Below are positions 52,286-59,835 of a DNA stretch of 64,000 nucleotides, one piece after another. Positions within the stretch are counted from its first letter, which is position 1, and each line of letters opens with the position of its first letter. Location: NCBI GenBank assembly GCA_002373675.1, contig DFLF01000003.1:40610-104609 (forward strand), written 5' to 3'. A program made the translations under genes and the position numbers. The stretch comes from Pseudobutyrivibrio sp. UBA3626. GTDB lineage: Bacteria > Bacillota > Clostridia > Lachnospirales > Lachnospiraceae. Below the pieces are notes generated by a model. That model worked only from the letters and a program-made list of their open reading frames with translations. It made no database searches and had not been told where the DNA came from.

Positions 52286-52565
52286 AACTATTATTAGGAT
52301 AAGGGCACTCCCTTTTCTACATTTCTATGTTAGCATTTACATGGTCATGGCTCGTTTTATAGAACTCAACCGTTTTGTATATACTTAGAGTCTCACATCA
52401 ATTGTAACCCTACAAACGACAAAAGAAAGAGAAAATTGCCGTTTTGACGAGCGAGGAGGATATAATAATATGGACGATTTATTAAGGGATGTGTAACATT
52501 TTTACTTATATCTTAAACAAGAGATTAGATAACGCAACTTTAGTATAAGAAAGGTTAGAAGATAC
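52286..52565. other. Intergenic stretch with an 8-codon ORF
   Basis: 280 nt without a clear gene. GAGGAGG at 52453 precedes ATG 52470 of an 8-codon frame (MDDLLRDV, stop at 52494-52496), a start signal without a gene body, perhaps a remnant or a leader peptide. No strong terminator was seen. Confidence 0.4.
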
Positions 52566-53024
52566 ATGGGAAGACTAAAAGAACTAAGAAAATATGTTAA
52601 CAACGAACTAATTCAACTGGAAGACGAAGACAAGAGAAATAGCGCTATCGTGCATTTATATGGTGTATCACTCGCGGCTACGATTCTTGCGGAGAAAAGA
52701 GGTCTTGATTCTGAACTGTCATCTATGGCGGCTATGCTTCATGATCTATATGCGTATAAGAGTGGCTCTTATGAAGACCACGCACATAAGGGAGCAGAGT
52801 TGGCTAGGACAATACTTGAAGAGCTACAGTTAACAAATGAGGAAGAGACAGATATCATATGCTCTGCCATATATCATCATGATGATAAGCATGTAACAGA
52901 TAGTGAGATGGATGAAGTGTTAAAAGATGCTGACGTTATTCACCACTGCATGAATGACCTTTCTAAACCTATTAAAGAGAAAGAACAGAGCAGGTATGAG
53001 AAATTACGCTTGGAATTATTATGA
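52566..53024 (+). CDS. HD-domain phosphohydrolase
   Basis: 152 residues. HD motif: HLYGVSLAATILAEKRGLD, the His-Asp pair in AAMLHDLYAY, HAHKGAELA and a later IYHHDDKH plus DADVIHH. Stand-alone HD proteins hydrolyse nucleotides or phosphate esters; the substrate here is unknown. Stop overlaps (ATGA) a possible 38-codon ORF at 53021-53137. Confidence 0.88.
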   Translation: MGRLKELRKYVNNELIQLEDEDKRNSAIVHLYGVSLAATILAEKRGLDSELSSMAAMLHDLYAYKSGSYEDHAHKGAELARTILEELQLTNEEETDIICSAIYHHDDKHVTDSEMDEVLKDADVIHHCMNDLSKPIKEKEQSRYEKLRLELL

Positions 53025-53137
53025 GACAATTTATTTCGATTAATTTTAATGGTGAGACGATTAATGTTCGAGATAAACACGAAATATCATTACAATGTAA
53101 TGAAAAATCATTGCAAATTATAATAAATATGCTATAA
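53021..53137 (+). CDS. Possible 38-residue protein overlapping the HD gene
   Basis: ATGA overlap with the HD-gene stop; encodes MRQFISINFNGETINVRD and a further 20 residues with no motif. Its stop lies inside the -10 box of the toxin-antitoxin promoter. It may be a real coupled small gene or chance. Confidence 0.25.
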   Translation: MRQFISINFNGETINVRDKHEISLQCNEKSLQIIINML

Positions 53138-53138
53138 T
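53111..53138 (+). promoter_or_regulatory. Promoter of the RelB/YoeB module
   Basis: TTGCAA (53111-53116), 16-nt spacer, TATAAT (53133-53138) with a TG one base upstream (extended -10). Probably autoregulated by the antitoxin (family knowledge). Confidence 0.75.
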
Positions 53139-53162
53139 AGTTTTAGATAAAGGAATTATTTT

Positions 53163-53444
53163 ATGGGGGATATAAGAATGGCTAATGTGGTAAATGTGAA
53201 TTTTAGAATGGATTCTGATTTAAAAAAGAATATGGAGAGCCTCTGTGCTGAACTCGGAATGTCAATGACAACTGCTTTTACAATATTTGCAAAAAAGATG
53301 ACAAGAGAAAAGAGAATACCATTTGAAGTGAGTGCTGATCCGTTTTACTCTGAAAGCAATCTTAGGTATTTGGAGGGTATTATGGAAGATATCAAATCAG
53401 GGAAGGCTTCATTTCAGAGACATGAATTATTGGAAGATGATTGA
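53163..53444 (+). CDS. RelB/DinJ-family antitoxin
   Basis: 93 residues. Ribbon-helix-helix N-terminus: NVNFRMDSDLKKNMESLCAELGMSMTTAFTIFAKKM, then IPFEVSADPFYSESN. It binds its own promoter and neutralises the adjacent toxin. Start at ATG 53163 (AAAGGA 8 nt upstream) or ATG 53178 (GGGGG upstream); both are plausible. The toxin gene starts at the last base of its stop. Confidence 0.92.
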   Translation: MGDIRMANVVNVNFRMDSDLKKNMESLCAELGMSMTTAFTIFAKKMTREKRIPFEVSADPFYSESNLRYLEGIMEDIKSGKASFQRHELLEDD

Positions 53445-53701
53445 TGGGGTTATTATGGGAAGATAGAGCCTGGGATGAATACCTAGGGTGGCAGAATGAG
53501 GATAAAAAGACTATAAAAAAGATAAATAAGCTCATTAAAGATGCCCAAAGAAGTCCGTTTGAGGGACTTGGCAAGCCGGAACCATTAAAGGATAATCTTT
53601 CTGGCTTTTGGAGTCGCAGAATAAATGAAGTGGACAGATTAGTATATGAATATAAGGATGGCGAGATCAGAATAATATCCTGCAAAGGTCATTATGAATA
53701 G
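53444..53701 (+). CDS. yoeB: YoeB-family mRNA interferase toxin
   Basis: 85 residues. Txe/YoeB pattern: WEDRAWDEYLGWQNEDKKTIKKINKLI, KPEPLKDNLSGFWSRRINEVDRLVY and C-terminal CKGHYE with the catalytic His-Tyr. It cuts mRNA at the ribosome A site. ATG 53444 overlaps the antitoxin stop (TGATG); TTG 53441 is also in frame. Complete and probably functional. Confidence 0.94.
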   Translation: MGLLWEDRAWDEYLGWQNEDKKTIKKINKLIKDAQRSPFEGLGKPEPLKDNLSGFWSRRINEVDRLVYEYKDGEIRIISCKGHYE

Positions 53702-53754
53702 ACGCGATTTCAAACCGATACTTTTAGCATAAAAGCCTTGTGAAATCACAGGGA

Positions 53755-53853
53755 CTCATTGTTGATATGAATACGACGCCCTTAATAGCTCTATCTGAAA
53801 TAGGAAAGCTTAATATTTTGAAAGATATGTATGGTGAAATTTCTATTTTATAA
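53755..53853 (+). pseudogene. Remnant of a PIN-like (DUF3368) toxin gene
   Basis: The frame reads LIVDMNTTPLIALSEIGKLN then ILKDMYGEISIL and stops. This is the DUF3368 N-terminus (metal-binding Asp and TTPLIAL), about 33 of about 160 residues. The rest is absent; a strong terminator and then the 73-nt array follow. Confidence 0.7.
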
Positions 53854-53913
53854 AACATAGTAACCTCTTTAGTCTCCTCGGTGCATAGACACCTCGTCGG
53901 TGAGTTCGGTGGA

Positions 53914-53940
53914 AAAAGGTCCACCGGACCTTTTTTTATT
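53914..53940 (+). terminator. Strong terminator upstream of the 73-nt array
   Basis: AAAAAGGTCC / GGACCTTTTT stem with a 3-nt loop, ending in a T run. Preceded by a second GC-rich dyad (CACCTCGTCGGTG). Confidence 0.8.
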
Positions 53941-53994
53941 TCCACCCCACCCCATTTCTTGCGTGATAAGGAAGAGGTGACATTTCTTAGCTTT

Positions 53995-54510
53995 GTGTCA
54001 ACGGCTAATAAAAGCCGCGAATCAGCCCAATTGTTAGCCGACAACAGTCATACCACGCCCTAGTCACGTGTCAACGGCTAATAAAAGCCGCGAATCAGCC
54101 CAATTGTTAGCCGACAACGGTCATGCCACGCCTTGACACCGCGACAACGGCTAACAAAAGCCCCAAATCAGTCAAATTGTTAGCTGATAACAGTCATACC
54201 ACGCCCTAGTCACGTGTCAACGGCTAATAAAAGCCGCGAATCAGCCTAATTGTTAGCCGACAATAGTCATGCCACGCCCTAGTCACGTGTCAACGGCTAA
54301 TAAAAGCCGCGAATCAGCCCAATTGTTAGCCGACAACGGTCATGCCACGCTCTAGTCACGTGTCAACGGCTAATAAAAGCCCAGACTTATCCTAATTGTT
54401 AGCCGACAACAGTCATACCACGCCCTGACACCGCGACAACGGCTAATAAAAGCCGTAAATCAGCCCAATTGTTAGCCGACAACGGTCATGCCACGCTCTG
54501 ACATCACAAC
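53995..54510. repeat. 73-nt tandem array, seven units
   Basis: ACGGCTAA starts at 54001, 54074, 54147, 54220, 54293, 54366 and 54439, a period of exactly 73 nt. Each unit has two nested inverted repeats: CGGCT-AATAA-AAGCCG and the wider CGGCTAA ... TTAGCCG, so each can form a stem-loop. Linkers are either a CACGTG-containing form (CTAGTCACGTGTCA) or TTGACACCGCGACA. Sequence is well conserved across the whole unit and GC-richer than surroundings. No gene is seen in 53854-54753. Confidence 0.95.
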
Positions 54511-54613
54511 AAGAATGAAATACTTGATATTTCAAGCAAATGATAGTACTGTGATAGTACAAGGCGTCGACCTGTGTGGATGGACACGGGGGTGGCGCCA
54601 ATTTTTATCACAG

Positions 54614-54642
54614 TCGGATAAGTTCCGGCTGTTTTTTATTGC
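54614..54642 (+). terminator. Terminator-like hairpin
   Basis: CAGTCGG / CCGGCTG stem (one wobble) with a T run, after the 73-nt array. Confidence 0.65.
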
Positions 54643-54660
54643 TATGTGCTTGCAATACTA

Positions 54661-54714
54661 TTTGTGCCAATTAGCGTGGCAACTCTATTTGTGCCAATTA
54701 GCGTGGCAATTCTA
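54661..54714. repeat. Tandem 27-bp duplication with internal dyad
   Basis: Two adjacent copies of TTTGTGCCAATTAGCGTGGC plus AA(C/T)TCTA differ at one base. Each contains TGCCA-N7-TGGCA, the shape of a protein-binding site. It lies about 40 nt before the rhodanese gene. Confidence 0.7.
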
Positions 54715-54753
54715 TGTGTTATGCAATATAATGTGAATGAGGAGGGTGGACTT

Positions 54754-55239
54754 ATGAAAAAATATTTTATAACTTTAGTAGTAGCAGTGATGCTTGTTGC
54801 ATCAGGTTGTTCCTGTAGTATAGCAACAGATAATGCAGAAAATAGCAGTAATGCAACAGATAATGCAACAAATACAAGTAATACAACGAATGTAAATAGA
54901 GAGAATAGTTCTATGACAACACAAAATACAACTTATAAGCAGATAAGCCAGGAAGAAGCCAAAGAAATGATGAAAAGAAATGATAATCATATCATTGTAG
55001 ATGTACGCCGTCAGGATGAATATGATGGCGGACACATAGCAGGAGCGATTCTAATACCCAATGAAAATATTGGAACGACTCGTCCTGAACAGCTAAAGGA
55101 CTTAAACCAGACTATACTGGTATATTGCAGAACCGGCAAAAGAAGTAAGCAGGTGGCTCAGAAGCTGGCTGATATGGGATATACAAATGTCTATGAGTTT
55201 GGAGGAATCAATACATGGGATGGAGAGATTGTTCAGTAG
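54754..55239 (+). CDS. Rhodanese-domain lipoprotein
   Basis: 161 residues from ATG 54754 with GAGGAGGGTGG in front. Lipobox VASGC (Cys about 19), then an Asn/Thr/Ser-rich linker and a rhodanese domain (about 65-160): HIIVDVRRQDEYDGGHIAGA and active-site loop VYCRTGKRSKQV. The catalytic Cys is present, so persulfide transfer at the outer membrane face is plausible. A longer upstream frame overlaps the 27-bp repeats and lacks a ribosome site. Confidence 0.9.
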   Translation: MKKYFITLVVAVMLVASGCSCSIATDNAENSSNATDNATNTSNTTNVNRENSSMTTQNTTYKQISQEEAKEMMKRNDNHIIVDVRRQDEYDGGHIAGAILIPNENIGTTRPEQLKDLNQTILVYCRTGKRSKQVAQKLADMGYTNVYEFGGINTWDGEIVQ

Positions 55240-55354
55240 CCGTTGGCGTCGTGAAGGAGTATTATATTGAATTCGGTTTTCTTTCTGATAGATATTCCCC
55301 ATATACTATTGTATAATGTCGTTATATGGAAAAAGATAAGGATAGGGGTTAATT

Positions 55355-55512
55355 GTGAGTTATTTTAATCTGAATAATGGAGAAAATATTTATTATGAAG
55401 ATACAGGAAAAGGGGATAATACAATTGTAATGATGCATGGCTGGTCCAGCACACATGAGGTTTTTGCTGAAGCTGTTCCTAAGATAAGTGAAAAGTGGGA
55501 GGTAAGGATTGT
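55355..55512 (+). pseudogene. Truncated alpha/beta hydrolase 5' fragment
   Basis: GTG 55355 (AGGGG upstream) begins MSYFNLNNGENIYYEDTGKG and continues IVMMHGWSSTHEVF, the beta strand and oxyanion HGW of an alpha/beta hydrolase. After about 50 residues homology ends at SEKWE, before the nucleophile Ser. The junction provides the ribosome site (GGGAGG) of the next gene. The open frame continues out of register to 55579 but is not hydrolase-like there. Confidence 0.75.
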
Positions 55513-56781
55513 ATGGAACAAGAACTATTTACAGAGCTTCGCCCGTTATATGAATCTAGAAAAGACAGTCCTCGTGTAATTAGAATTAAGATTAGATTGA
55601 GAGATTCTATTGAGCCTAATGCGTATCGCTACGCTGTTGATACTACAATGAAGAGATATCCGTATTTTTGCGTTGAATTAACTAAGAAGGATGGAAGATA
55701 CATCTTCATTGACAACGCACGTCCTATAGTTATCACGAGCTCTCTTCGTGGCGTAGAATTGAATTCAGAAGATTCTAATTACCATATGATTGCTTTTTGT
55801 CATGAAGATGACTGGATTGCCATAGATGTTTTCCATGGATTAACAGATGGAACGGGTGTGTATGAGGTTGTAAGAACGCTACTGTATTATTATTGTACAA
55901 AACGTTATCATGTTAAGTATGATACAGATGGTATTCGATTGGTGGGTGATACAATTTCCCATAAGGAGTGGGATGATTCTGTTGCCAATAGAAAGGATTT
56001 GCCAACACCGGATAGGTCTGATATGCCCAAAGCATTGAATCTAATTGATATGGCTGGAATTGAAGATGATAAGAAGAGCATGGTCTATAGCATAGTCATA
56101 GAAGAGGCGCAATTAGTGAATTATTGTAAATGTAATGGTGCAAGTCCAACTTCGATGGTCGCTCTACTTATGTCTCGTGCAATTGCAAAAATGTATCCGA
56201 CAGCAGAAGATACTATTCGTATAACTGTGTGTGTCAATCAGCGAAATGCGCTTGAAGCTCCACTATCTCATCATAGCTTGGTTGGAGGAGCTTATCTTGT
56301 ATATAAAGATGATATGCGCTCACTTTCTGTTAGGGAGCAATCCGACTTATATCGCAATATGCTACGTGAACAGACGACGAAGGATAATGTATTGAAGGGA
56401 GTAGCATCGCAAGTGGGAGTATATAACTTGATTCTCTCTAAAGAGACTGACGAAGAAAGGATTGAGTTAGTTGATGCTATTGGCTGTCTTACTAAGAACA
56501 TTGTTACGGTCAATTTAAGCTATGTCGGAAAGGGTGATTTCAAAGAAGCGGAAGAATATATCAGGGATTTTAGAACGTTAACTTGTCCGGCGGCAAATGG
56601 TATAACTGTTGAGATGGCAGCAGTAAATGGTAGATTTACGTTGGATTTCATACAGACATTTTCAAGTGATTATTTTGTAGATGCTTTTATGAAGGAATTA
56701 GAGGGTAACGGTATAGGATACGAGCTTAGAGAAGCGAGTGAATTAAAACTTCCGAGGATTAGATTGCCGTGGACCAAGTGA
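55513..56781 (+). CDS. Condensation/alcohol-acetyltransferase-like acyltransferase
   Basis: 422 residues. Chloramphenicol-acetyltransferase superfamily fold with the active-site motif IDVFHGLTDGTG (His-x3-Asp-Gly, about 105) and MVALLMSRAIAKMYP, VCVNQRN and a late SYVGKGDFKEA loop. Such proteins move acyl groups between CoA or carrier proteins and alcohols or amines. No carrier-protein gene is near. ATG 55513 has GGGAGGTAAGG upstream. Substrate unknown. Confidence 0.82.
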   Translation: MEQELFTELRPLYESRKDSPRVIRIKIRLRDSIEPNAYRYAVDTTMKRYPYFCVELTKKDGRYIFIDNARPIVITSSLRGVELNSEDSNYHMIAFCHEDDWIAIDVFHGLTDGTGVYEVVRTLLYYYCTKRYHVKYDTDGIRLVGDTISHKEWDDSVANRKDLPTPDRSDMPKALNLIDMAGIEDDKKSMVYSIVIEEAQLVNYCKCNGASPTSMVALLMSRAIAKMYPTAEDTIRITVCVNQRNALEAPLSHHSLVGGAYLVYKDDMRSLSVREQSDLYRNMLREQTTKDNVLKGVASQVGVYNLILSKETDEERIELVDAIGCLTKNIVTVNLSYVGKGDFKEAEEYIRDFRTLTCPAANGITVEMAAVNGRFTLDFIQTFSSDYFVDAFMKELEGNGIGYELREASELKLPRIRLPWTK

Positions 56782-56819
56782 TGAGAATACGAAGAATTAT
56801 TATTTGTCGTTCAATAAAG

Positions 56820-57404
56820 TCAGGTTTGTGTTATATTATCGGTATTAATTTCTAGCTTCCAGCTATCATAATATGACTGGTTGCTAAACATATATGTAAA
56901 TGAGAACATAAAGTCAAATAATAGTACGGCTAGAAGGACTGTACTAATGACGCGCTTTGATTTACTGTCATGCTCGTGAATTATATCCATTAGTGGGCAA
57001 AAACATTTCCACATAAACATTGTAATTATAAATGCAAAACAAAGACTTGTGAACAGACTTGTATATCTTGTAAAATGAAATGGAAGAGATGTGTAATCCC
57101 AAAAATACACGCCACAAAGCAATTCGCCTAGTGAACCAAGTATTAATTCGCCCATGGAAATGCCAAAGAAGCATTTTATAAAATAAACAAACAAATTACT
57201 TTTGTCAGGTACGCCTAGAACAATCCAAATTAAAGTTATAGCAAAACCATAACCAATAAGGAAAGGAAAATGCATATTTCGGTTATCAATATAACCTTCA
57301 CGTAATGCAATCCATATATTTTCTAGAAAAAATCCTAGAAAGGACACTATAATTACCATAATAAAAATATCATATATTGTGTAATTCTTTGTTGTTCTGT
57401 TCAT
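56820..57404 (-). CDS. CmpB-like (putative ABC-transporter type IV) membrane protein
   Basis: 194 residues with about five membrane helices. The pattern SFLGFFLENIWIALREGYIDNRNMHFPFLIGYGF and GELILGSLGELLCG...FWDYTSLPFHF matches PF06541. Despite the family name no transporter role is established. Stands alone on the minus strand, divergent from the TetR operon. Confidence 0.8.
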   Translation of the reverse strand: MNRTTKNYTIYDIFIMVIIVSFLGFFLENIWIALREGYIDNRNMHFPFLIGYGFAITLIWIVLGVPDKSNLFVYFIKCFFGISMGELILGSLGELLCGVYFWDYTSLPFHFTRYTSLFTSLCFAFIITMFMWKCFCPLMDIIHEHDSKSKRVISTVLLAVLLFDFMFSFTYMFSNQSYYDSWKLEINTDNITQT

Positions 57405-57517
57405 GAATTAACTCCATAATCACTTATTTTAGAATAACGAATAAAAAAATCACGAGTAATAGTTTAACAATTTTTTTGTTTTTTGGCAAATTGATTGTGC
57501 TAATGGTTAAAAAACTG

Positions 57518-57546
57518 TTGACAAACAATAAAAACCAATTCATAAT
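57518..57546 (+). promoter_or_regulatory. Promoter of the TetR operon
   Basis: TTGACA (57518-57523), 17-nt spacer, CATAAT (57541-57546), 42 nt before the TetR start. Confidence 0.8.
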
Positions 57547-57556
57547 AAGATTATAG

Positions 57557-57576
57557 TCGTGAGTGGCTGTTCACGA
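57557..57576. promoter_or_regulatory. Candidate TetR operator palindrome
   Basis: TCGTGA-N8-TCACGA is a perfect 20-bp dyad placed at the expected transcription start, between promoter and ribosome site. It is a likely autoregulation site (inference). Confidence 0.55.
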
Positions 57577-57587
57577 GGGTGGTTTTT

Positions 57588-58217
57588 ATGTATAAGAAAA
57601 TGGATGATGCTAGTCTAGAAGCTCTTCTTGAAGTGGGGATAGATGAATTTTCAAAGAGCGGACTGGATCGCGCAAATATTAATAAAATAGCGAAGAAGGC
57701 CAATTTCTCTGTTGGTGTAATCTATAAGTATTATGAGAATAAAGATAAATTCTTTATTGCTTGCGTTGAGCATTCTCTTAAACTTCTTGAAGATACTATG
57801 ACAGAGATTTTGTCTAAAGAAGATGATGTGATTAGTTGTATTTCTTTGCTTGTTGATATAGTAATTGCAGAGTCAGATAATCATGCTAATTATTATGTAA
57901 TGTACAATGAGATTACATCACAAAGTTGCAACAAGTATGCAGTAGAACTGGCGGATAAGATTGAGAACAGTACTGCACATATATATAAAGGTATGTTTGA
58001 ACGTGCACAGAAGAAAGGACAGATGACGACTGAGTCTGACCCTTTTATGTGTGCGTTTTATTTTGATTCTCTTCTTATGATGTTACAGTTTTCATATAGC
58101 TGTAATTATTACAGGGAAAGAATGAAGATATTTTGTGGAGAAGATGTTTTTGACAATCCCAGAAGGACGAAGGAGAGCTTCCTTCAATTCGTAACTGGAG
58201 CTCTGGGACTTAAGTAA
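57588..58217 (+). CDS. TetR-family regulator
   Basis: 209 residues. N-terminal helix-turn-helix (about 8-55): EALLEVGIDEFSKSGLDRANINKIAKKANFSVGVIYKYYENKDKFF, then a ligand domain with several Cys. ATG 57588 has GAGGGTGG upstream; GTG 57579 overlaps it. First gene of a five-gene operon (14 nt to the kinase), so it probably controls its own operon through the upstream palindrome. Confidence 0.92.
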   Translation: MYKKMDDASLEALLEVGIDEFSKSGLDRANINKIAKKANFSVGVIYKYYENKDKFFIACVEHSLKLLEDTMTEILSKEDDVISCISLLVDIVIAESDNHANYYVMYNEITSQSCNKYAVELADKIENSTAHIYKGMFERAQKKGQMTTESDPFMCAFYFDSLLMMLQFSYSCNYYRERMKIFCGEDVFDNPRRTKESFLQFVTGALGLK

Positions 58218-58231
58218 GCGGGGAGGGGGTT

Positions 58232-59824
58232 ATGATTAAAGTTATATCCTATGATATTGGAACGACAGGTTTAAAGGCTTGTCTGTTTGAGATTGATAAA
58301 CAGATTAAACTAGTCGAGGGTGAATATGAGACATATGAACTATATGTCCTGGAGAATGGTGGAGCAGAACAGGACGTAGAAGAGTGGTGGAGCGCAATGT
58401 GTAATTGCACTACAAGACTTCTGGATAAGACTGGAATTAAGGCGGAAGATATAGAAGGAATCTCGTTTTGTTCTCAGATGCAGGGAGTTGTTCTTGTTGA
58501 CGAAGAGGGAAATGCCATACGCCGGGCTATGAGTTATATGGATCAGCGCGGTGAAAAAGAGATGAAAGAAGTTCAGAAGCATGGAGTTACAGTATCAGGT
58601 GTTAATGCTAGAAAGCTTCAAAAGAGTATTCGTTATACATCAGCTGCTTCCACATCTGCAAAGGATCCGATTTGGAAATACAAATGGGTTGAGAAGAATG
58701 AACCTGATGTATTTGCAAAGATTTATAAGTGGCTTGATGTTAAGGAGTATCTCATTTGTCGTATGACAGGAGAGTTTATTATGACACCAGATTCTGCTTA
58801 CGCTACGCTTTTATATGATTCCAGAAAAGGTCATGAAGGATTCTCTAAGTCTCTTTGCAAGATGTATGGCATTAAGTATGAACATTTACCAAGAGTAATA
58901 GAATGTCACGAAGTTGCAGGAACTCTTAGAGAAGAGCAGGCGAGAGAGCTTGGTCTTGTTGAAGGAATTAAAGTCTATGGAAGTGGAGGAGATGCTACAT
59001 TAATAGGTGTTGGAGCAGGTGCCACAGCACTTGGGGATACACATATCTATTGTGGGACATCAGGCTGGGTATCAACAGTAATTGATAAACAGGAAGTTGA
59101 TATTATATCCATGATTGCCGGAATTGTCGGAGCTACCAAAGGCAGATTTAACTACTTCGCTGAGATGGAAACTGCTGGTAAATGCTTTGAGTGGGTAAAG
59201 GATCATTTGGCACTTGATGAAATAGATATTTATCTAAGCAAAATGAATGTTGAGGATTCTCCTGAATCAGAATATATAAGCCTTTATGATTATCTCTCAG
59301 ACGTTATAGATAAAGTAAATCCGGGTAGTGACGGAGTAATATTTACACCCTGGCTTCATGGTAACAGGTGTCCATTTGAAGACCCTCATGCTCAGGGAAT
59401 ATTCTTCAACATAGGGATTAATACAGGCAAGAGTCAGATGCTTAGAGCAGTTATTGAGGGGATTTGCTTTCATCTAAGATGGATGCTTGAATGTTCTGAG
59501 AAGAAAGTCACCACATCTGAGAAAATAAGATTTGTGGGAGGAGGAGCATTGTCTCCGGTATCCTGTCAGATTCTGGCTGATATATTAGGAAGGGAAATAA
59601 TTACAATAGAGAATACAAAGGACGTTGGAGCTGTTGGAGCTGCTATGCTTGTTGCACTGGGAGAAGGATACGCAAGGGAACTTAGTGATATGAGCGAATT
59701 TGTAGCTACTAAGAAAGAATACAAACCTAATTTGGATAACAAGAAGATATATGATAAACAATTTGTTGTATTTAAGCAGTTATATAAATCTAATGCGAAG
59801 AATTTCAAAATTCTTAATAGTTAA
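58232..59824 (+). CDS. FGGY-family carbohydrate kinase
   Basis: 530 residues. FGGY kinase: ATP/phosphate loop YDIGTTGLKACLFEI, QDVEEWWSAM, SFCSQMQGVVLVD, SGGDATLIGVGAGA and the C-terminal signature FVGGGALSPVSCQILADILG. It phosphorylates a sugar or polyol, probably a ketose similar to xylulose or fuculose, in the cytosol. AGGGGG precedes the ATG. The aldolase gene follows by 11 nt, consistent with phosphorylation then cleavage. Confidence 0.93.
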   Translation: MIKVISYDIGTTGLKACLFEIDKQIKLVEGEYETYELYVLENGGAEQDVEEWWSAMCNCTTRLLDKTGIKAEDIEGISFCSQMQGVVLVDEEGNAIRRAMSYMDQRGEKEMKEVQKHGVTVSGVNARKLQKSIRYTSAASTSAKDPIWKYKWVEKNEPDVFAKIYKWLDVKEYLICRMTGEFIMTPDSAYATLLYDSRKGHEGFSKSLCKMYGIKYEHLPRVIECHEVAGTLREEQARELGLVEGIKVYGSGGDATLIGVGAGATALGDTHIYCGTSGWVSTVIDKQEVDIISMIAGIVGATKGRFNYFAEMETAGKCFEWVKDHLALDEIDIYLSKMNVEDSPESEYISLYDYLSDVIDKVNPGSDGVIFTPWLHGNRCPFEDPHAQGIFFNIGINTGKSQMLRAVIEGICFHLRWMLECSEKKVTTSEKIRFVGGGALSPVSCQILADILGREIITIENTKDVGAVGAAMLVALGEGYARELSDMSEFVATKKEYKPNLDNKKIYDKQFVVFKQLYKSNAKNFKILNS

Positions 59825-59835
59825 GGAGGGGTATC

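Noticed and set aside
53995..54510. 73-nt tandem array as a second CRISPR
   Set aside because: The entire 73-nt unit is conserved, with no unique spacers, and there are no cas genes beside it.
54488..54736. 82-codon open frame after the 73-nt array
   Set aside because: It covers the tail of the array, a terminator and the 27-bp duplication, whose repeats generate its repeated LCQLAWQLY; no ribosome site.
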